Positions 5,266 through 8,820 of a stretch of DNA of 8,820 bases are shown one piece after another. The stretch covers positions 1 through 8,820 of the forward strand of contig JAUIBJ010000099.1 of the NCBI GenBank assembly GCA_030428025.1, written 5' to 3'. Position numbers and translations under genes: made by a program. Numbering within the stretch: position 1 is the first letter of the stretch; every line of letters begins with the position of its first letter. The notes beneath the pieces are model-generated. The model had not been told where the DNA came from. It worked only from the letters and a program-made list of their open reading frames with translations, and made no database searches. Source of the DNA: Alphaproteobacteria bacterium (lineage in GTDB: Bacteria > Pseudomonadota > Alphaproteobacteria > Rhodobacterales > Rhodobacteraceae).

Positions 5266-6891
5266 TTACTCCGCCGGCTCAGCGACAAGCGGCCGGTCGC
5301 CCGCCTCGCCCTCTGCCGCCCCCATCGTGGCGCGGCAGTTCCGGGCGCAGATCACCGCTCCGGCGAGGAAGAGCGCGCCGCCGATCGTGCGCAATAGGTA
5401 GTAGGGCGCCATCGCCTGAACCGATTGCAGGAAGCTGTAGCTGAGCGCGCCGTTCTGTTCATAGGTCCGCCACATCAGCCCTTGCGTGATGCCGGCGTTC
5501 CACATCGCGACGACGTAGACCAGCGTTCCCGTCACGGCGAGCCAGAAGTGCCATTCGACGGCGCGGGGCGAGGCCATCGCCTCCCGCCCCGAGAGTTGCG
5601 GCACGATGGTGTAGAGCGCGCCGAAGATGATCATCGCGACCCAGCCCAGCGTGCCGGAATGCACATGCCCCACGGTCCAGTCGGTGTAGTGGCTGAGTGA
5701 GTTGACCGGTCGGATTGCGAGGAACGATCCCTCGAAGGTCGACAACCCGTAGAACACCGCCGCCACGAACATGAAACGCAAGGTCGCGTCGTCTCGCACT
5801 TTGTGCCAGGCGCCGTTCAGCGTGACGATGGCGTTACCCGCCGAGGCCCAGCTCGGCACGAGCAGCATCACCGAGAATGTCATCCCAAGCGTCTGCGCCC
5901 AATAGGGCAGTGCGGTGTAATGCAGGTGATGCGATCCGACCCAGATATAGAAAAAGGTGATGCCCCAAAAGCTGACGATGGAGAGGCGATAGGACCAGAT
6001 CGGTCGCCCCGAGCGCACGGGCAGGAAGTAGTAGAGCATGCCCAGGAACCCGGCGGTCAGGAAAAACGCCACCGCGTTGTGGCCATACCACCACTGCACC
6101 ATCGCGTCCTGCACGCCCGACCAGATCGGGAAGCTTTCGGCCGAGGTGAGTCGGACCGGTAGCGCCATGTTGTTGACGATGTGCAGCATCGCCACGACCA
6201 AGATGAAGGCGAGATAGTACCAGTTCGCGACGTAGATATGCGGCTCGGCCCGGCGCGCGAGCGTACGCAGGTAGAGGACGAAATACGTGACCCAGACCAC
6301 GACCAACCAAAGATCGGCATACCATTCGGCCTCGGCATATTCCTTGGACTGGGTGGAGCCCATGAGATAGCCGGTGACGGCCCAGGCGCAGAAGAGGTTG
6401 TAGCCGAGAAGTACGACCCATGGACTGACGGAATCGGCCAGCCGGGCGCGTGAGGTGCGTTGCAGGACATGAAACGAGGTGGCGATCAGTGCATTGCCGC
6501 CGAAGCCGAAGATGATGCCGGTCGTGTGCACCGGCCGAAGGCGTCCGAAACTCGTTGCAGGCCAGAGCGGGGTCGCCTCGGGCCAGTAGAGAAGCGCCGC
6601 GACCCAAACGCCGACGCCCATACCGATCAATGCCCAAATGAGCGTCATCGCCACACCGAACCGCGTCGGCGCGTCGTAGTAGCGCCGCATCCGGTCGGCG
6701 CGGGGCGGCCCATCGTAAAGCGCGCCGCCGACAAGGAAGATGAGCCCGACACCAAGCGCCAGCGCCATGAAGCCATGCAACGCCATCACGCCGTGTCGCG
6801 CCGCGCTGGCCATGACAAGACCAAGAAGGGCCAGAAGCCCCGAAAGCAGGAGCGCGACCTGCCGTTCGCGAAGGCTCAGCGTGCCGGTCAT
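5266..6891 (-). CDS. ccoN: cbb3-type cytochrome c oxidase catalytic subunit I, CcoN
   Basis: This 541-residue, roughly 14-helix haem-copper oxygen reductase subunit reduces O2 and pumps protons. Matching from memory to the Pseudomonas stutzeri CcoN structure gives: low-spin haem b ligands His122 and His411; high-spin haem b3 ligand His409 (DWTVGHVHSG); CuB ligands His271 (WWYGHNAV), His321 and His322; cross-linked Tyr315; and the conserved Glu387 (STFEG). All metal-site residues are therefore present. Several second-shell positions differ from the usual sequence: S307 where SIxHFW is normal, GSHHL for GPHHL, PYWAQ for PDWAQ. ATG 6891 was chosen as start because the protein then begins just before the first helix, with AAAGG upstream. 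It begins 19 bp after nsrR ends and lacks room for its own promoter, so it is probably co-transcribed with nsrR. Confidence 0.96.
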   Translation of the reverse strand: MTGTLSLRERQVALLLSGLLALLGLVMASAARHGVMALHGFMALALGVGLIFLVGGALYDGPPRADRMRRYYDAPTRFGVAMTLIWALIGMGVGVWVAALLYWPEATPLWPATSFGRLRPVHTTGIIFGFGGNALIATSFHVLQRTSRARLADSVSPWVVLLGYNLFCAWAVTGYLMGSTQSKEYAEAEWYADLWLVVVWVTYFVLYLRTLARRAEPHIYVANWYYLAFILVVAMLHIVNNMALPVRLTSAESFPIWSGVQDAMVQWWYGHNAVAFFLTAGFLGMLYYFLPVRSGRPIWSYRLSIVSFWGITFFYIWVGSHHLHYTALPYWAQTLGMTFSVMLLVPSWASAGNAIVTLNGAWHKVRDDATLRFMFVAAVFYGLSTFEGSFLAIRPVNSLSHYTDWTVGHVHSGTLGWVAMIIFGALYTIVPQLSGREAMASPRAVEWHFWLAVTGTLVYVVAMWNAGITQGLMWRTYEQNGALSYSFLQSVQAMAPYYLLRTIGGALFLAGAVICARNCRATMGAAEGEAGDRPLVAEPAE

Positions 6892-6910
6892 CTGTAATTG
6901 CCTTTCGCCA

Positions 6911-7327
6911 TCACGCGGCGTCCCGGACCGGCAGGGCGATGTCCCTGAGGGTCGAGCGGTTGAGTTCCGCAAGGAACTGCGCCTCGGCGTGGCGCAGGCG
7001 CCCTTTCAGCCGGCAGCAGCCCTCGAGGGTGCAGTCGCCACCGGTGGGGCCAAAGCATTCGACCAATGCCTGACCGTCTTCGAGAAGCCGGACGACATCG
7101 CCGAGGCGTATCTCAGCCGGATCCCTGTTGAGAACAGCGCCGCCCCCCCCGCCGCGCCGCGTTTCGACGACGCCGCCGCGGGCGAGTTGCTGCATAATCT
7201 TGGTAAGATGGTTGCGGGACAGTCCGAACTCTTCGGCTAGGTCGGCGGTCGAGAAGGCCGATCCGGGCGCGCTCGCCATGCGCATCAGCATGCGCAGCCC
7301 GTAATCGGTGAAGGATGTCAGCCGCAT
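6911..7327 (-). CDS. nsrR: Rrf2-family NsrR-like nitric-oxide-sensing transcriptional repressor
   Basis: This 138-residue DNA-binding protein begins MRLTSFTDYGLRMLMRMAS, close to E. coli NsrR. The winged helix-turn-helix covers about 25-66, with the recognition helix LSRNHLTKIMQQLAR at 36-50. The Fe-S cluster segment at 89-107 has Cys91, Cys99, Cys104 and Cys105; Cys91, Cys99 and Cys105 align with the three cluster cysteines of NsrR, and Asp8, a ligand in Streptomyces NsrR, is present. Such proteins lose DNA binding when NO destroys the cluster. The segment between the first two cysteines is two residues longer than in E. coli. A run of eight G bases codes the glycines of the wing. It is the first gene of the oxidase unit, and faces a palindrome it probably binds, which implies autorepression. 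Related cluster regulators (IscR, RirA) are less likely given the motif. Confidence 0.9.
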   Translation of the reverse strand: MRLTSFTDYGLRMLMRMASAPGSAFSTADLAEEFGLSRNHLTKIMQQLARGGVVETRRGGGGGAVLNRDPAEIRLGDVVRLLEDGQALVECFGPTGGDCTLEGCCRLKGRLRHAEAQFLAELNRSTLRDIALPVRDAA

Positions 7328-7342
7328 GTGCGGGTCGTCCCT

Positions 7343-7370
7343 TTGAATAGGTATTTACAGTACCTATTAA
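7343..7370 (+). promoter_or_regulatory. candidate sigma-70-type promoter of the globin unit, overlapping the operator
   Basis: TTGAAT (7343-7348) and TATTAA (7365-7370), with a 16-base spacer, each match the consensus at 4 of 6 positions. The spacer lies inside the 23-bp palindrome, so a repressor bound there would block polymerase. The predicted leader to the globin ATG is about 35-40 bases. A minus-strand promoter for nsrR is harder to see: TAAATA (7357-7352) could be a -10 but its -35 is weak. Confidence 0.4.
7346..7368. promoter_or_regulatory. candidate NsrR operator between nsrR and the globin gene
   Basis: AATAGGTA (7346-7353) and TACCTATT (7361-7368) form a perfect inverted repeat with a 7-base spacer, 23 bp in all. 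Read as 11-1-11, the two halves agree at 9 of 11 positions. This matches the length and half-site layout of enterobacterial NsrR sites, with an AT-rich centre and AA/TT ends, although the core bases differ. It is strikingly AT-rich for the surrounding GC-rich DNA and is the only strong palindrome in the gap between the two divergent units. Confidence 0.75.
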
Positions 7371-7413
7371 CAGGTCTACACAGAAACGCAAGCCGAACGG
7401 CAGGAGGCACGAG

Positions 7414-7866
7414 ATGCAGGACGCCGCCGAAGATCGAACGGTCGAGCAGTCGGTCCGCCCGAAGATGACCTCGGCGCTGATGGACCGGACGGGGCTTGAC
7501 GAGGGCATTTTGACCACGTTGGTCTACCGCTTCTACGCCCGGGTCCGCGCCGACGCGGTGCTCGGCCCGATCTTCGAGGCGCGGATCGTCGACTGGGCGC
7601 CGCATCTCGACCGGATGGTGGTGTTTTGGTCGTCGGTCGCGCTGATGACGGGCCGCTATCACGGCGCGCCGGTGCAGGCCCACGCTGAACTGCCGGTCGA
7701 CTGGGAGCATTTCGAGCGCTGGCTTGCGCGCTTTCGCAAGACCGCGGCCGAGACCTGCCCGCCCGAAGGCGCCGCCCATGTCATCGCCTGTGCGGAACGC
7801 ATCGCGCGGTCGCTTCACATGGCGGTCGAAAGTGCCGGGCCACGCACCGTTCCGTCCCTGAAATGA
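7414..7866 (+). CDS. group III truncated haemoglobin
   Basis: This 150-residue globin is of the truncated group III (P) type, about 25 residues longer at the N-terminus than Campylobacter Ctb. Conserved sites aligned to Ctb are Tyr41 (B10, FYARVR), His64 (E7, DWAPHLDRM), proximal His90 (YHGAPVQAHAELP) and Trp103 (G8, HFERWLARF). The LGPIF motif at 50-54 and FWSSVALMTGRY at 71-82 are typical of the group. A Tyr/His/Trp distal pocket suits binding of O2 and other small ligands. Roles proposed for the family are NO detoxification and moderating O2 delivery; Campylobacter Ctb is itself controlled by a NO-responsive regulator. The ATG at 7414 has a perfect AGGAGG at 7402-7407. It lies divergent to nsrR across the candidate operator, which points to NO induction. 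Confidence 0.93.
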   Translation: MQDAAEDRTVEQSVRPKMTSALMDRTGLDEGILTTLVYRFYARVRADAVLGPIFEARIVDWAPHLDRMVVFWSSVALMTGRYHGAPVQAHAELPVDWEHFERWLARFRKTAAETCPPEGAAHVIACAERIARSLHMAVESAGPRTVPSLK

Positions 7867-7881
7867 CCGGAGGAAACCGAG

Positions 7882-8355
7882 ATGGCAGTCCCCGAGAGCC
7901 CTGAAGATCTCACCCGCTATATCGAAACGCATTATCACGCGAGGCACCGCGCCGAGCTTCCTGAGCTGGCGGTGCTGGCCGAGAAGGTCGAGACGGTGCA
8001 TTTCGGCGACGACGATGTCCCCGAGGGCCTTTCGGCGCTTCTGCGCCGGATGATCGGAGAGCTCGAGATCCACATGAAGAAGGAGGAGCTGATCCTCTTT
8101 CCCGCGATCCGCAAGGCGGCCTCCGGGCTCGACGCGCCGATTGCCGTAATGCGGCACGACCATGACGACCACGCGGCCCGTATCGCCGAGATCGCACGAT
8201 TGACCAATGGCCTGACGCTGCCAGAGGGGGCCTGCCCGAGCTGGGCGCGCCTCTACGCCGGGCTCAGCGCGTTCATGCAAGCGCTGGAGGAGCATGTCCG
8301 TCTCGAGAACGAGATACTGCTCCCGCAGTTCGAGCACGGAACGCGGGGCACTTGA
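7882..8355 (+). CDS. hemerythrin-domain di-iron protein of the RIC/YtfE/ScdA type, lacking the N-terminal ScdA domain
   Basis: This 157-residue protein is a single four-helix hemerythrin-like domain. It aligns with the C-terminal domain of E. coli YtfE: His19 (HYHARHRAELPEL), His40 (VETVH), His64 and Glu68 (EIHMKKEE), His94 (MRHDHDDH), and His138 and Glu142 (EEHVRLENEILLP). The set of di-iron ligands therefore looks complete. YtfE-type proteins help repair iron-sulphur clusters after nitrosative stress. The short N-terminal ScdA/DUF542 domain with its Cys pair, present in YtfE, is missing here; the ORF starts at 7882 with GGAGG just upstream, 15 bp after the globin stop. This makes it a stand-alone sensor or repair module. 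The stop overlaps the next start as TGATG. Confidence 0.92.
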   Translation: MAVPESPEDLTRYIETHYHARHRAELPELAVLAEKVETVHFGDDDVPEGLSALLRRMIGELEIHMKKEELILFPAIRKAASGLDAPIAVMRHDHDDHAARIAEIARLTNGLTLPEGACPSWARLYAGLSAFMQALEEHVRLENEILLPQFEHGTRGT

Positions 8356-8765
8356 TGCCCGAACGTCCGCCCGTTCCCGACGACCCGGCGGAGCGGATCC
8401 GCATCAAGCGGATTTACCGTGTCGCAAGGGTGTCGGACGGCAGGCGGATTCTCGTCGATCGCCTCTGGCCGCGCGGAATCGCGAAGGACCGCGCCCGACT
8501 CGATCGCTGGTGCAAGGAGATCGCGCCCAGTGACGATTTGCGCAACTGGTTCCATGCCCATCCCGAGAGCTGGGAGGAATTCGCGGCCCGCTATCGCGGC
8601 GAGATCGAGACAAAGGACGAATTGGTCCGCGCGCTCGCCGCACATGCCGAAGCGGGCGTTGTGACGCTGCTCTACGCCTCCAAGGATGAAGAACGCAACA
8701 ATGCCGTTGTGCTCAGGGACGTCTTGCGCCAACGGATAAAGGATGGAGTCACCAAGAATGCCTGA
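8355..8765 (+). CDS. DUF488 family protein (YeaO-like)
   Basis: This 136-residue cytoplasmic protein shows the DUF488/COG3189 pattern: RIKRIYRVARVSDGRRILVD (16-35), RLWPRGIAK (36-44), WCKEIAPSDDLRNWFHAHP (52-70), then VTLLYASKDEERNNAVVL (102-119). No biochemical function is established for the family. It has no membrane segment or signal. The ATG at 8355 overlaps the previous TGA (TGATG); a TTG one codon earlier is possible but adds only one residue. The ribosome binding site is weak, so translation probably depends on coupling. The gene shares the unit of the globin and hemerythrin proteins, so a role in the response to nitrosative stress is plausible but unproven. Confidence 0.9.
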   Translation: MPERPPVPDDPAERIRIKRIYRVARVSDGRRILVDRLWPRGIAKDRARLDRWCKEIAPSDDLRNWFHAHPESWEEFAARYRGEIETKDELVRALAAHAEAGVVTLLYASKDEERNNAVVLRDVLRQRIKDGVTKNA

Positions 8766-8820
8766 CCGCGACTTAGCGACACCTCTGCGCACTCCGCTCT
8801 GCGATCTTCTCGGATGTGAC
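8758..8820 (+). CDS. partial 5' end of a gene resembling nitronate monooxygenase
   Basis: An ATG at 8758 opens a frame that stays open to the window end (21 codons). It overlaps the DUF488 stop by 8 bp (ATGCCTGA), with GGAG about nine bases upstream. The visible peptide ends LRTPLCDLLGCD. The TPLCDLLG segment resembles the start of FMN-dependent nitronate monooxygenases (2-nitropropane dioxygenase family), where it is normally followed by YPI and a glycine-rich segment. The identity rests on about ten residues, so it is tentative; that a coupled gene starts here is better supported than its name. Confidence 0.55.
   Translation, partial: MPDRDLATPLRTPLCDLLGCD

Noticed and set aside
6892..6910. 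FNR/FixK box upstream of ccoN
   Set aside because: The gap between nsrR and ccoN is only 19 bp and contains no TTGAT-N4-ATCAA-like sequence.
7318..8337. Minus-strand open frame of 339 codons
   Set aside because: It is antisense to the globin and hemerythrin genes, both with conserved ligand residues and strong ribosome binding sites. The antisense product shows no recognisable domain.

Overview
The window is GC-rich, densely packed proteobacterial DNA. Almost every gene overlaps its neighbour by a few bases. The gene families present (DUF6522, DUF2189, a ccoNOQP set followed by a 52-codon membrane gene, an NsrR-type Rrf2 regulator) suggest an alphaproteobacterium, most likely of the Rhodobacterales; that placement is inference from gene content. 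No mobile element, RNA gene or CRISPR array was seen.

Right part (about 7328-8820, plus strand): a short regulatory gap (7328-7413) is followed by a group III truncated haemoglobin, a di-iron hemerythrin-like protein of the RIC/YtfE type, a DUF488/YeaO-like protein, and the first 21 codons of a gene whose start resembles nitronate monooxygenases. These genes are 0-15 bp apart or overlapping and look like one transcription unit.

Centre (7327 down to 1847, minus strand): an NsrR-like Rrf2 repressor is followed after 19 bp by ccoN, ccoO, ccoQ and ccoP, which encode a complete cbb3-type oxygen reductase. Next come a 52-residue one-helix membrane protein, a DUF2189 membrane protein, ccoS, a 77-residue protein of unknown function, and a DUF6522 protein with a TTG start. 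The two units diverge from one 86-bp gap. The gap holds a 23-bp interrupted palindrome with the layout of an NsrR operator. The simplest reading is an island in which one nitric-oxide-sensing repressor controls a terminal oxidase, a globin and an iron-centre repair protein, so that respiration and NO defence are tied together.

Left part (1714 down to 61, minus strand): a secreted protein resembling the TTHB210-like family, a Tat-exported cupredoxin with a type 1 copper site, and an ECF sigma factor form a separate three-gene unit joined by 4-bp overlaps. No anti-sigma gene is visible. The 132-bp leader of this unit carries an ECF-like promoter candidate and two mutually exclusive inverted repeats, one of which includes the ribosome binding site of the first gene.
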